64,000 bases of DNA, from NCBI GenBank assembly GCA_030762175.1, contig CM060846.1:310344512-310408511 (forward strand). The letters run 5' to 3'. Both the position numbers and the translations under genes were made by a program. A model generated the notes under the pieces. That model saw nothing but the letters and a program-made list of their open reading frames with translations, had not been told where the DNA came from and ran no database searches. Positions within the stretch are counted from its first letter, which is position 1, and each line of letters opens with the position of its first letter. Positions 12,801-22,711 of the stretch are shown piece after piece. This DNA is from Metallyticus violacea (lineage: Eukaryota > Arthropoda > Insecta > Mantodea > Metallyticidae).

Positions 12801-13405
12801 AGTGCCCAAAACACAAGTCCACTAAAGAAGTGTGAAAAGCTGAAAAGAACATAATCTTGTTACTTTCCACGCAGGTAATGCGAGCTCGTGACAGGTTTTT
12901 ACGTTCGTGTATATCTACTCCATACAACCAACTAGCCTATGTCGAAATGTGACAAATGTAATTGTTGATCGAACACGAACGTGTGAAACAATCATAGTAA
13001 TAAATACTCTCTAACACAGCTTGCTATGTTTTCTCTGTTCATGAGAATTATTACACCTCTGATTTGGCATTTTCTACAAAGTATTTATGCTTTTGAAGTA
13101 TCTCGTTTGTAAAGATAATATCAGGTGGTTTGAAATAAGCAGAAAACAATGCGAACTTTTTGCATTGCGTTGTCAAAAGCTGCTAATGGTTGTGTTTAAG
13201 CTGCATACTTGGAATGTGCTGTTCGAGAAACCTTTGGATATTTCCAGCCGAAATCAAACAAAATCATTCAGTCTTTTAAATGTAACAAGAAACTTACTAG
13301 ACGAGAGAGGGGACACGATTCTTCATAAATTATGAGTGCAACTTTAAGATAAATGGAAGCTTTTAGATAAAATTTTAGCAAAAGACAATAAATTAAATAA
13401 CCTAA
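9900..13405. other. unassigned sequence with a CpG-richer patch
   Basis: Apart from the small frame at 10371-10550, nothing is assigned. The 11.0-11.4 kb part is relatively CpG-rich (gcgcgccgtcc, ctgcgacgaaggcg) in an otherwise AT-rich setting; I could not tie it to an exon or a repeat. Confidence 0.45.
10371..10550 (-). CDS. unrecognised 59-codon open frame
   Basis: From ATG at 10550 to TGA at 10371 the frame is open for 59 codons with a balanced, charged composition (it begins MESTGLSVRYERIKLSIQEL and contains VKTKNGERDTYRPRLL), unlike the Phe/Ile/Tyr-rich chance frames around it. An in-frame stop lies a few codons upstream of the ATG. I do not recognise a domain. It could be an exon fragment, a piece of a decayed transposon, or chance. 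Confidence 0.2.
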   Translation of the reverse strand: MESTGLSVRYERIKLSIQELFDLHVEESNFLFKGETMVKTKNGERDTYRPRLLTVGEDC

Positions 13406-13406
13406 A

Positions 13407-13409
<3 letters not shown>

Positions 13410-13446
<37 letters not shown>
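13410..13446. repeat. (TA)n microsatellite
   Basis: About 18 uninterrupted TA units. Confidence 0.95.
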
Positions 13447-13450
<4 letters not shown>

Positions 13451-13849
13451 CAATGTCTAAGAACATTATTCTTTGTCTACCCAGTTGTCACGTGCATACA
13501 AAATAAATATTTCCATAGACTTTGACTGTTGTTTAGCGATTCATATGATGAGCAGACACCAAAAAGATCCAATTGCTTTCGGATTGAACCTTTACTGCAA
13601 ATGTAGGTTGATAGGAGCATGCCTTTCTTTGTTCACTTAATTGTAAACTTAATAAAGTGTTGGAAAACTATGTATATCCATGTACAATATTTTAGAAAAA
13701 TATTAAGCTTAACAATTAAATTTCATCATTGCTTTTGATAGGTTTTCTTTCACATTTGAGTAATATAGTGCATTCTAGACCTCTTTGGTCAAATAATACT
13801 GATTGTAAATGAGTTTTAACTTTGTAATTTGAAATAGGCATTTATTGAT

Positions 13850-15053
13850 CGCAAATTCCCATTTCAGACACTAAAGGTTTTGAACGATTAGTAAGCATGG
13901 AAATAGTTTTGTAAAGTTTATATATATTTTGCCACACCCTCTCAAATATCCCTGTTGTATGTTGTAAAATGTGGCAGGCTGCTAGCACCCTAGCAAGCAA
14001 TCCAATAGTTTCTACTTGGGTGTCATACTCCAAGGGACCGACACGGGTGACCGAGGTCGTTAAGGCGCGGACTCGTGAGCGTGATGTCTGGGGTTCCTAT
14101 CCCGACAGTACCGTCCTCCCTGACTGAGGTTTTTTTCACATTTTCCTCAGTACTCATAAATGGAAAATGCCGGGGAGGCACCCTTAATTTAGGCCTGAAA
14201 CATTTCCTTCCTTAAAAAATCCTTTCCCAATATATAATTTCATCTCATGCATCATGTGCCCACCGTCTGTGGTGCTTCAATAGTAAAAACGGACGTTAAA
14301 AAAAAAATCCAAAGACTGCATGTGCTTCCATGTGAAAAATTCGAGAGTAGTGAAATTTGGCAATTGTGCTAGTTACGAGCCGTAACCTTCTCTCCTAATC
14401 CACAGTTCATTGAACTTATTGTTCAAGTGCTCGTGGACATGACCACCGAAGTGAACAGTCGGCCCGTCATGTTCCAGTCACATTCTCTCGCAGACACCAG
14501 CTCTGTCAGTATATCTTGAATAAATTATGTGATCATGGACAATTGGAGACCATTAGTTGCCCGAGTCGTTGCTAGTGACCAGACATGAGTGTGACATGTG
14601 TGTTGTTACTCCAGATATGGCCATTGAAAACACCATCACAGGTGAACCCGGCCTCATTTGTGAGCTGTACAAACTGTGGGAAGTTTAGCACTGTAGCGGA
14701 TAAGCCATTGACAGAACTGAAGTCTGGATGGCCCTATGGCTTGCACCACAGCCTGTGTTCCGTGTTTAATTTTAGTTATTTCACAGTTCGTCAAACACTT
14801 CTTTTCGAAGACTAACTTTAATGGCAAATTGTAGGGTGCATGTTGATATACTTCTACTGCACGGTCCAATATCACCTGAAACTCTGCACCCCAGTAATTT
14901 TCTTGCTACTTGAGTTTAAGGAGATGTTTTCCAATTGGATGACATCTTTTTGGAAACTTCTCTGTATATACTTTCGGTTTTCCAGGCACTGCGTCCTACT
15001 ATACCGTACATTGAATGCATATCTGCTAAATTTCTCATCGTGTAATGTTCCAT
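13850..15053 (-). pseudogene. Tc1/mariner-like transposase fossil, split by a SINE
   Basis: On the minus strand the expected block order of an arthropod DDE_3-type transposase is present with frameshifts. It starts with MEHYTMRNLADMHSMYG (start codon at 15053), then RLQFCQWL (about 14725), NEAGFTCDGVFNGH (about 14660), LEHDGPTVHF (about 14478), TTLEFF.WKHMQSL (about 14340-14310), and EYDTQVET...LLARVLAA...GIFERVWQNI (14031-13915). The first catalytic Asp of the usual TDEA is Asn (TNEA), the second is kept (HDG), and the third is Glu (LEFF for LDFF). A SINE A copy sits between the last two blocks, and both sides of it are in the same frame, so the SINE inserted into an already existing transposase sequence. 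The coding part is dead. Terminal inverted repeats could not be located. Confidence 0.8.
14038..14307 (+). mobile_element. SINE family A copy 2, nested in a transposase fossil
   Basis: A near full-length copy: the head ccgacacgggtgaccgaggt is followed by a B-box-like ggttcctatcccg, the family body (aaatgccggggaggcaccc, aatttaggcctgaaac), the gtggtgcttcaatagtaaaa block and an A-rich tail. Imperfect target-site duplications tccaaggga (14029-14037) and tccaaagac (14308-14316) flank it. Removing one repeat plus the SINE joins two transposase blocks in frame, which dates this insertion after the DNA transposon. Confidence 0.92.
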
Positions 15054-15232
15054 CTCAAGATTACCAAGGCACCTGGAACATAACAGGTCACTGTGTGTTG
15101 TTTTGCAAACTAACATCAGAAACGTCGACCGGCAAGCAGTTGTTTATTATAAAAACGAAAGCAACTTTAAAATTTCAATCCTCAGCTGTAATCCTTATTC
15201 AAATACTCGTAGTATCTGGGAGGAAAGAGGGG

Positions 15233-15259
15233 AAAAAAAAAAAAAAAAAAAAAAAAAAA
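15233..15259. repeat. poly(A) tract
   Basis: 27 consecutive A residues after gaggaaagaggg. It could be the tail of a retroposed sequence on the plus strand, but no body was recognised to its left beyond the transposase fossil. It creates a poly-Lys run in overlapping plus-strand frames. Confidence 0.9.
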
Positions 15260-16071
15260 TTCTGGTCATGGCCGCCTATCTCAAAATGCTTGGTTTATAC
15301 CCATTTACCATTTATGTTATTTTGATTCAATATTTCGGGGACACTGTTTCTAGTCTAGTGAGGCCCTTTTTGTGATATTCATTTTGTAATTTGACAAATT
15401 TTCAGTTGAGAAGACTACTGTGTGATAACAATGATTTTCGTGGAACTTGGTTTTGTTGAGAAATCGTACGTGTCGACGGATTCAGAAATTCTCTCTCTCA
15501 ATGATATTATACCAGTCGATCAGTTTGTTTCCCCAGGAGTTTTTTGCTTATGGACAAGGCGATCAGTCGGGTCTCGGTGATTAGCGGAACAACAAAGTAG
15601 GCAGGCTTGCTACCCTCTCCATGGAGCTGCAAACGAGGGGGGACTTGCTCATAGGAAAACCCCGGGCCGCGAGAAAAACATTGAACGCACTGTATTTGTT
15701 AACAATAACTAGAATTTCACAATAAAACACGAATTAAGTTAAGAATGTTGAACTGTTTTACTTATGGATAACGTATTTCTCTGTATTCCCTTTCTTTTTG
15801 CCCGGATAGAAAACAAATCTGGGTGTCAGCTACATTGGGGTAAAGTAAGGCTGTGGTACCATGCATAGAGTGTATGTTGGTTTTCACAGATGAATGAAAA
15901 TTGTAACCTAAAATAATGGTGACGATAAGTTGGATTTCCATCCTTCTTTATGGTTACGAAAAAAAAAGCTTAGGTTCATTGTATTGCTCGTCTTCCTGTA
16001 CTTGCATATTTCTTCAGAACCTCTATATTTCCCTTCGCGTTGGAAACAAATGTATTTTGGATTCTGTCTGT
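15260..16071. other. unassigned sequence
   Basis: Mixed composition with a GC-richer block at about 15,590-15,690 (including cccgggccgcgag). No open frame, repeat or motif was recognised. Confidence 0.45.
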
Positions 16072-16355
16072 GTCAGTCCTTATGGAGTAGTGGTAACAAT
16101 ATTTACCTGCTAAATCCAGGATCGCGGGTTCGATCCCAATGGATTTTACTGGGCGTAAAATCCTAAGTAGGGCTTCCTTCGAAAGGGAAGTAAAGCCGTT
16201 GGTCCCGTGTCGTACATTTACGGCACGAAAAAGAACCTCAAGCCTGAAACAAGAGGCCTCTGAGCAAAATTTTTCGGCTGTTTCACGCCCTGAATTGAAC
16301 CGAACACTGAGGATCTGAGATATTAAAGAGCGTCCGTAAATAAACAAAAATAAAT
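16072..16355 (+). mobile_element. SINE family B copy 2, tRNA-derived
   Basis: The head gtcagtccttatggagtagt carries the A-box and gcgggttcgatccca the B-box. The body has the family landmarks: gggcgtaaaatcctaagta, gaaagggaagtaaagccg, catttacggcacgaaaaaga, aagaggcctctgagcaaaat, tttcacgccctgaattgaac, and the end gagcgtccgtaaataaac. Antisense translation gives a 123-codon open frame (15976-16347, minus) containing VNVRHGTNGFTSLSKEA; this is a SINE artefact, not a gene. Confidence 0.93.
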
Positions 16356-16559
16356 CTCTTTGTTATTAAACAGTATTAAACCGTATTAAAATAAACAATT
16401 AGAAATAGTCATCAGAATTTATTTCATGCACTTTGAAAATTATTTCCGTACTTACTTGCATCATGCATTAATCAATGTTATTTCTTAATTGAAACACTGG
16501 TAGTTCATGTCCAAGTACTTGATTCATATTTAAGGTTAAGTATTGCCATTGGTTTATAT

Positions 16560-16740
16560 AAACTTTATTCTTTAATACTTCTGCGCTCTATGTGTTGACC
16601 TTTATTCCCAGAATCATCTTAAACCCGCCGGTAGAGTATCCTTTGTTAACGCTTTTCAATTTTATCCAATAAAACTTGGTCATCTGCGAACAAAGTTTTT
16701 AGCTTGCTCTTTTGAATTGTCCCCCATAGCATTTCCCATA
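16560..16740 (-). pseudogene. non-LTR retrotransposon reverse transcriptase relic (motif C)
   Basis: The minus strand reads LKTLFADDQVLLDKIEK, with the FADD box encoded at about 16690-16678. FADDQV followed by a helix of this type is the catalytic motif C of LINE reverse transcriptases. The usual upstream KTLLFADDQV context is partly preserved, and a stop follows within about ten codons. Further matches to the thumb region are too weak to claim. No 5' part, endonuclease or 3' tail was found, so this is a short dead fragment. LINE reverse transcriptases copy element RNA at the target site (established). Confidence 0.6.
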
Positions 16741-16744
16741 TTCT

Positions 16745-19385
16745 AACGCTTTTGTTTCAGCATAATTTAAAAGTGGCAATTCATAATGTACGGCTATATT
16801 CCCAGAACTCAATTTATTTTATTATATATTTTTTTTCACTACATAAGACGCAGTACCCCCCCCCCCAAAATAAAACAGAACATTATACTGTAAACTGCAG
16901 TGCATGAAGGGTAAGTCTCTTTCTTTACTGGATTTCCTAAGATAAAATCACAAGTTTCATACATGTTGTTGATACTTCAATATCTTGAAAGCAACATCCT
17001 TTCTATATGGCCAAAATACTTAGAGTTCATCATAGAATGCAGCATTTTATACACTTGTTATGTTATTAACTTGAATTGAACACAGTCTAGAGGCAGATAA
17101 TTTAAAGAACAGAGAGATAGATAAATATGCTGACCTCTTCTAAACGGATTTAACCTGAGTATTCAACTGTGGAAAAAAAAACATCGACTTATCAGTATAA
17201 ATGAATTATGCATTGGATATCAAACTCAATAGTTCATTTTTTAGATAAACTAGTTGTACAGTAATTATCAATAACTTAATAGGCCTAAGATTTCAGGCCT
17301 TTTTCTTAGAACATTTGATTCTCTAAAATAGAGTAAATCCGACTTTTTTTTTAGATTTCTCTCTCACACTACACGTCTGTTTTCGAAGCTAAGAAGATTA
17401 TTACTTTCTTCTTGCAGAATAACGCGAGGAAACTAACAAGGACGGATTACTTCGCTCTTGTGTTCCAGAGTTTGGCCGCAATAAAAATATTATTGTTACT
17501 TTCGTCGCTTTGCAATACTCCCTGAGACCACAGAAGCACTAAATATAGATACCTTTTAGACTTCAAAGCTTAGTGTCGAAGATGACATACATAAAGGCCA
17601 TACATCAGGTTTATTTCAAATTCCGAAGAAAGTCAAGAAAGTGATGATATGTTAAACTAAAGCGCGATCAGCTTGTCTGTTCAACTCAACAAATAAAAAA
17701 TCGGAGAAAAGTCACGGTCAACAAGTGTGACTGGGTCTCTTTTCGACGAGGAAGAGAGAGACCGAAAGAAACTGGAAAAACAATGCTACCAAAGCTGCCA
17801 GGAAAGATTTGATAATGATTCTCATGGAGAACTATAGACTTAAACCATAAATTGCAAGTGCTGGTCACATGAAAAGTGGGAAGGTCTTACTCCATAAAGA
17901 AGGAACTTCGAATACTTGAGCTAGAGCGAAGTTTTAGAATAAGTAGTGTGGACCATTGACCATTTCTTAAGTGATTGTGCTTTGTACAGCACTAAATGTT
18001 CTTGATTTAAATTAAGTTAAATTTTTTATCATCCAGATCTATTGCCAAGTTACTCTGGTTTAACGAACATCTATGGATATTTTTTGCATACTTATTGGGA
18101 ATTAGTGTGGTAATATACCGGCTTCCCCATTTATCTTCCTACGCAAAATGAATGTGACACCTGTATTGTACAAATTTAAGATAATAAATGTTGGAATATA
18201 TAACAAATGTAACCATAGCTATAGTTACTGTCAAATTAAACAAGTCACCCCTATATTTCATTTCTGCTTTTATTTTTCCGATATCCATATTTGAGAAAGC
18301 AAACTACGTAGAATGTCAGGCGAAAATTCTAAAATTTTCGTTTAATAAAATATTCGTATATGAACTGTGCAAAATGGGCGGTGCAAACTATTTTTCGTAT
18401 GGAGAAATGAAGGCATCACACAAAGCTGTCGTTTTGTTGAAACGCTGAGGATATTTCTCAATAATGTGTTGCTAGAAGTGAAGGAAGATACATAATGCTT
18501 GCTGAACCCTCATGGAAGAGTCTTGCCAATCACGTTGGCCAGTAATCCCATTTGGTGGAAGCTGGGCGGGACAGAAGCATGTGACGCGTAGTGTCAGTTT
18601 GCTTTTGCTGGGAACTATTCATCACAAGCATTTCAATTAGCATGCTACCGCATTCCGAAGTCACAGTCATTCAAATCCCAGTGGTACGTGCGTAGCGGAA
18701 ATTCAGCGGCGTGCACTTGGCAGTTGTTAGTCCCCTTTGTTTTGTTGAAAGTGCGTCGTAGCTTGAAGTACCTGTGCATCAAAATTGCTCATGGCACACT
18801 TAATTTTCCAGTCAGTAAATAATATTTATCTGTGAAATAGAATGAAATTTTGAATAACTATAGCACAAATTTGAGGAGTTTTAACTTCTACTACCACTAA
18901 TGTAGCCGAATTCAAATTCCCGCATACTGCACAAAGTACTATAAGTTGAGAGTTAGGATAGAAGTGACCATAAAATAATGAATGCCTGCAAATATTATTT
19001 ATTCTGATCTCAATTTGTTGTATTTATAAAAGTGTGAATAAAGTACGCTTCGATTATTTAGATGAATAACACAGTTTTGTCCAATTTTCCATCTCCCTCG
19101 AAAGCGTATTTTCGTCTCTAAATTGGCATAGGTTTTTTAAATTTATTATAACAGTTCATAGTAAATACGCAATTGAAAATAATTATTTTAGCTATGCACA
19201 CTGTTATCTCTGGAAAATTAGATGCATAATTTTCGGTATTTTAAGTATTTCTAAGAATCCAAAAGGATAGAAACAATCTGTAAAACAATATTTCAAAAAC
19301 GTAAGAGTCGAATACAAAAAATGTAAGGACTCGAGTTATAGGTTTTTTGCAATAAATTATATGAGGAGTACTATGTCGGAAGTTT
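16745..19385. other. mostly unassigned AT-rich sequence
   Basis: Contains a C11 homopolymer at 16856-16866, a possible exon at 17418-17525, and a moderate-GC block at 18.5-18.8 kb without recognisable content. An 86-codon plus frame at 18188-18448 has no motif. Confidence 0.45.
17418..17525 (+). CDS. possible terminal exon, unrecognised
   Basis: A good splice-acceptor context (pyrimidine-rich ttactttcttcttgcag, ending at 17417) is followed directly by 35 open codons and a TGA. The translation starts NNARKLTRTDYFALVFQSLA and ends with a hydrophobic leucine run. The first half has more GC than its neighbours. No partner exon or domain was identified, and acceptor-like sites occur by chance, so this is only a candidate. 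Confidence 0.15.
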   Translation, partial: NNARKLTRTDYFALVFQSLAAIKILLLLSSLCNTP

Positions 19386-19389
19386 TACT

Positions 19390-20165
19390 AAACAATGAAC
19401 AACATGGATTTAGACTAATAGGTCCTTTGCAGATTATTTATATTAAGTAGAGAAGGGACTCATTTATTATTTGTGATCAGGTAATGTAATGAAAATTTGG
19501 GGAATAAAACAAAGTAAAGTCAATCTAAAGCATCTAATTGAAAAGATGCAAATTATGAAGGAACGGTCATTGTTGTTGAAAAAACTAATTGTAAGCGATC
19601 TCAAAGAGTATCCGCAAACTTAGGAGTAAGATAGGACACCTATAATGTTAATATAAATGAATAGGGTTACATAATTTTAAAACAGGTTCAACCATTTGCA
19701 TTCGCATGTAATAAAGATAGACCTGAACTCTTCAGTGCAGTAAAGTAAAAAAATCACTAAATAAAACTTAAAATTGTCTCTTGAAATATTAAATATAATG
19801 ACCTTGAAAGGAAATATCAAAAGAAATCCAAAATTAAAATGAATATTGTGATAGAATGGTACGCAACACTTCAAATTTTTGAGAAATGAAATATCATATG
19901 ACTAATTTAGATGTAAATCACTTTAAAATACCAACTTTTGTGATAGCATACAAGTACATTTAAAGGAAGGAAATATACCAATTTAAACGTTTAAAGCAAT
20001 TGTAGTTCCAATTTTAATGTATTGGTTGGAGAACTAGGCCAAGAATGAAAATGACAAAAAAGAAGCGGTTGAAATCCATGTATCTTATAAAAAATTAAAA
20101 TGTATGAGAATCGCTTAGCATTTTAATACAAATAATAAAATTAAGCAAAACAAGAAAATAATGGA
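19390..20165 (+). pseudogene. non-LTR retrotransposon reverse transcriptase relic (RT to thumb)
   Basis: Ordered blocks on the plus strand across several frames: NNEQHGFR at 19391-19414 (the EQHGFR.GRS entry region of LINE reverse transcriptases), NLKLSLEILNIMTLKG at about 19765-19815 (compare LKIS.EKTK.M.FKGK), GTQHFKFLRNEISYD at about 19854-19899 (compare FKYLGC.ISYD), and AIVVPILMYWLEN at about 19997-20035 (compare VVPTLLYG.E.W), then a lysine-rich stretch ending near 20165. The order and spacing fit one collinear element with the catalytic FADD region lost or unreadable. Stops and frameshifts are frequent. It is a dead LINE of the CR1/Jockey-like type; exact clade not determined. Confidence 0.68.
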
Positions 20166-20279
20166 AGGAACACTTTTTTGAATGTCAGAAGGAAGTAATA
20201 CTTAACGAGCCTTACACAAAAGGACGAAATATGGGAAAACGCAGGGAAAGCTAATTCTGAAGCGAAACAAGTACATTTG

Positions 20280-20521
20280 GCTTTGATGGGGCAAAATGTG
20301 TAAGTTTGAAAGAGAGTGCACGATAATTGATCGCTAACACTAGTTCGTCCTTGGCTTCAGTAGATTGAGCATAGAAATATAAACAGAACTGACCACAACT
20401 GCTTTGATGGGGCAAAATGTGTAAGTCTGAAAGAGGGTGCACGATAATTGATCGCTAACACTAGTTCGTCCTTGGCTTCAGTAGAATGAGCATAGAAGTA
20501 TAAACAGAACTGACCGCAACT
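20280..20521. repeat. 121 bp direct tandem duplication
   Basis: Unit 1 (20280-20400) and unit 2 (20401-20521) both begin gctttgatggggcaaaatgt. They differ at only about five positions by eye, and a third copy starts with gctttga before breaking off. The high identity against a heavily decayed background indicates a recent local duplication. A 63-codon minus frame (20251-20442) across the junction is not conserved in reading and is not called. Confidence 0.95.
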
Positions 20522-20529
20522 GCTTTGAC

Positions 20530-22417
20530 CACATTATAAAGTTTATATTGTTTTCCATTTCCATGCAAATTTATGTATAGTTCATCTTACTAGCCTCATC
20601 TGCTTCCGAAAACAGTATTCTGTATATTTTTTTCGCATTATTTCTCCTTGTTCTCGCAGGAAGTTTTGTTACGCGTTTTAAAATACACTCCTACTATAGA
20701 GGACACGAAGAGTTATTTTTGCACAAAACATGACTGAGACCAACTCATTGATAAATAAACTCTTAAATTTTAGTATTTTTCACAACTGCTCTGCTCTTGA
20801 GACACTAGTATTTTTATGATTTTACCTTTTCTATTTAGCATGCTGCTAGATTTTCAGTTAAAATTTCATGTTTTTCTAACCAAAATACAAAGAATGGTGT
20901 GTATGAAGCAATGAATATTTGAAATTTCAAACTTTGCGTTTGTTTCTGTTTCTCTGATAGAACATATTTTTGCAAAGTATTTACTTTGTCCTCTTGTGTT
21001 TATTGAAGGCAGTAGGACGAAATACTGTTGTCGAGCGTTTATGTTACATGAATGATTCAAGTGACTGACGCTGGTTGACAACTAAATGGTTGTGTCAAAC
21101 ACAGCTATTAGCCCCATGGGTATAATGTAGTGAATCTATTCATCGTTTGCTACTATACCGAAATGATTGGAATCGGCGGTTGAGATAGCGTAAAACCTCA
21201 TTGTATGTTCTTTTATTACGTGTCCCCTGTTCTTTTAAAACATTTTAGTTTATATTGTGAATAATGGTTTTAGATAATGAAACTTTTTTTCTAGAAATCT
21301 ACGATAGAATTGCTAGAGAAAACTACTTTTTGGTTGAAGAGTTCATTCGCGATATTCGCTCAGCCTTAAGATGAATACTGAAATTGATGTTTAATACTGA
21401 GCATGACATATTCTTATTCTTTCTGTTAGTTTTATTTTTGTATTTGCATTTATTTCTTTCGTCATGGTGCAAATACTTTATCACCATATGTCTTCTTTAC
21501 ATTTTTAGTAACAATAGATGACTTTCTTTGCTTATATTAGGAAAAGTAATGATATTTTTAATGAAATAGAATGAAATTAAAACCTACATTTTTCAGCATA
21601 TACAAGAATATAGATTGGGTGTGCCCATTTGTATGTGAATCCACATTGACATCACATCTCTCTATAATTGTGCATATAATTAATTATATTTTACTTTTAT
21701 TTGGAATCTCCTCTAAGGGTCAGAATAGTTAACAGCCAAGCCTATATTACCTTCGACGTGGAATGTTTATCAAACATTAGTTTGCTATTTTTGTTTATCC
21801 AGTGCCGCAAATAAATACAGAAAATGAAATAATTAATGGAGAATCAGAATTACTGATCAAATTTGAATTCACCACCAGATAAATTATCGTGAAGCATAGC
21901 AAGTCTGTAGGATTTTCCATGTTTGTTGGCATGAATTGGTCACATACACCAATTTTACGCGTACGCTTTGCGGAAGTAGCTAAAACAATAGAAAGCTCTT
22001 TACGTAAAACTGTATAATAAATGTTGCAATCACGCTGAGAATGAGAGTACTTATACGTTTAGGTAAATACACGTATGTACAAAAATGGATCAGAATGACC
22101 TGAATCTATAGCATCAAGCTCATTCTGATCGGAACAAAATGATTTGAAATACGCATTTTAAGTCACTTTTGATCACAAGGTTGATGAACTGAGTTTTCAT
22201 AGTTTTATTTTACGAGACGCTAAAACCTATGAATAATGTGCGTTTTTGTATGTGGAGGTGCAAGTAAAGACCATTACAATTTAGCAGATTTCAATTTTAT
22301 GGTTTTTTGTGTTAACGTTTTCATTTTCTTTCCATAAAATTTAATTCCAGAAGTGCAGTAATTTGGTAACCAAGAGTTAATTCAGCAAATGTTTAGTATT
22401 TTATGTTATAAACAAAT

Positions 22418-22418
<1 letters not shown>
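20530..22418. other. unassigned AT-rich sequence
   Basis: No repeat family, RNA gene or coding motif was recognised; frames are short and AT-driven. Confidence 0.5.

Positions 22419-22459
<41 letters not shown>
22419..22459. repeat. (AC)n microsatellite
   Basis: About 20 AC units, ending at the target-site duplication of the SINE B inserted to its right. Confidence 0.95.
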
Positions 22460-22461
<2 letters not shown>

Positions 22462-22468
22462 GAGAGAA

Positions 22469-22700
22469 CCCCGGCCAAGACCGATGGATTTTTTCGGGCT
22501 TAAAAATCCTAAGTATGGCTTCCTTCGGAAGGGAAGTAAAGCCGTGGGTCCCGTGTGGTACATTTACGGCACGAAAAAGAACCTTACGCCTGAAAGAGAG
22601 GCCTCTGAGCAAAATTTGTCGGCCGTTTCACGCCCTGAGTTGAATGGGACACTGATGTCCTGAGATGTTAATAGCGTCCATATAAAAAAAAAAAAAAAAA
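22469..22700 (+). mobile_element. SINE family B copy 3, 5'-truncated, with 11 bp target-site duplication
   Basis: The copy starts within the tRNA-like head (cccggccaagaccgatggat), lacks the A- and B-boxes, and continues through the family body (aagtatggcttccttcggaa, catttacggcacgaaaaaga, tttcacgccctgagttgaat) into a poly(A) tail. Perfect direct repeats cagtgagagaa flank it at 22458-22468 and 22701-22711. A 5' truncation with an intact tail and duplications is the signature of target-primed reverse transcription. Its body is among the least decayed B copies here. Confidence 0.95.
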
Positions 22701-22711
22701 CAGTGAGAGAA

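Noticed and set aside
14840..15325. 161-codon plus-strand frame, second longest
   Set aside because: Lies antisense to the transposase fossil and runs through a 27-base poly(A) as a Lys run.
15976..16347. 123-codon minus-strand frame with a conserved-looking peptide
   Set aside because: It is the antisense of SINE B copy 2; the same peptide string recurs wherever a SINE B copy lies.
17282..17302. Small aggcct...aggcct palindromic pair as a regulatory site
   Set aside because: Six-base palindromes this close are common; no second support.
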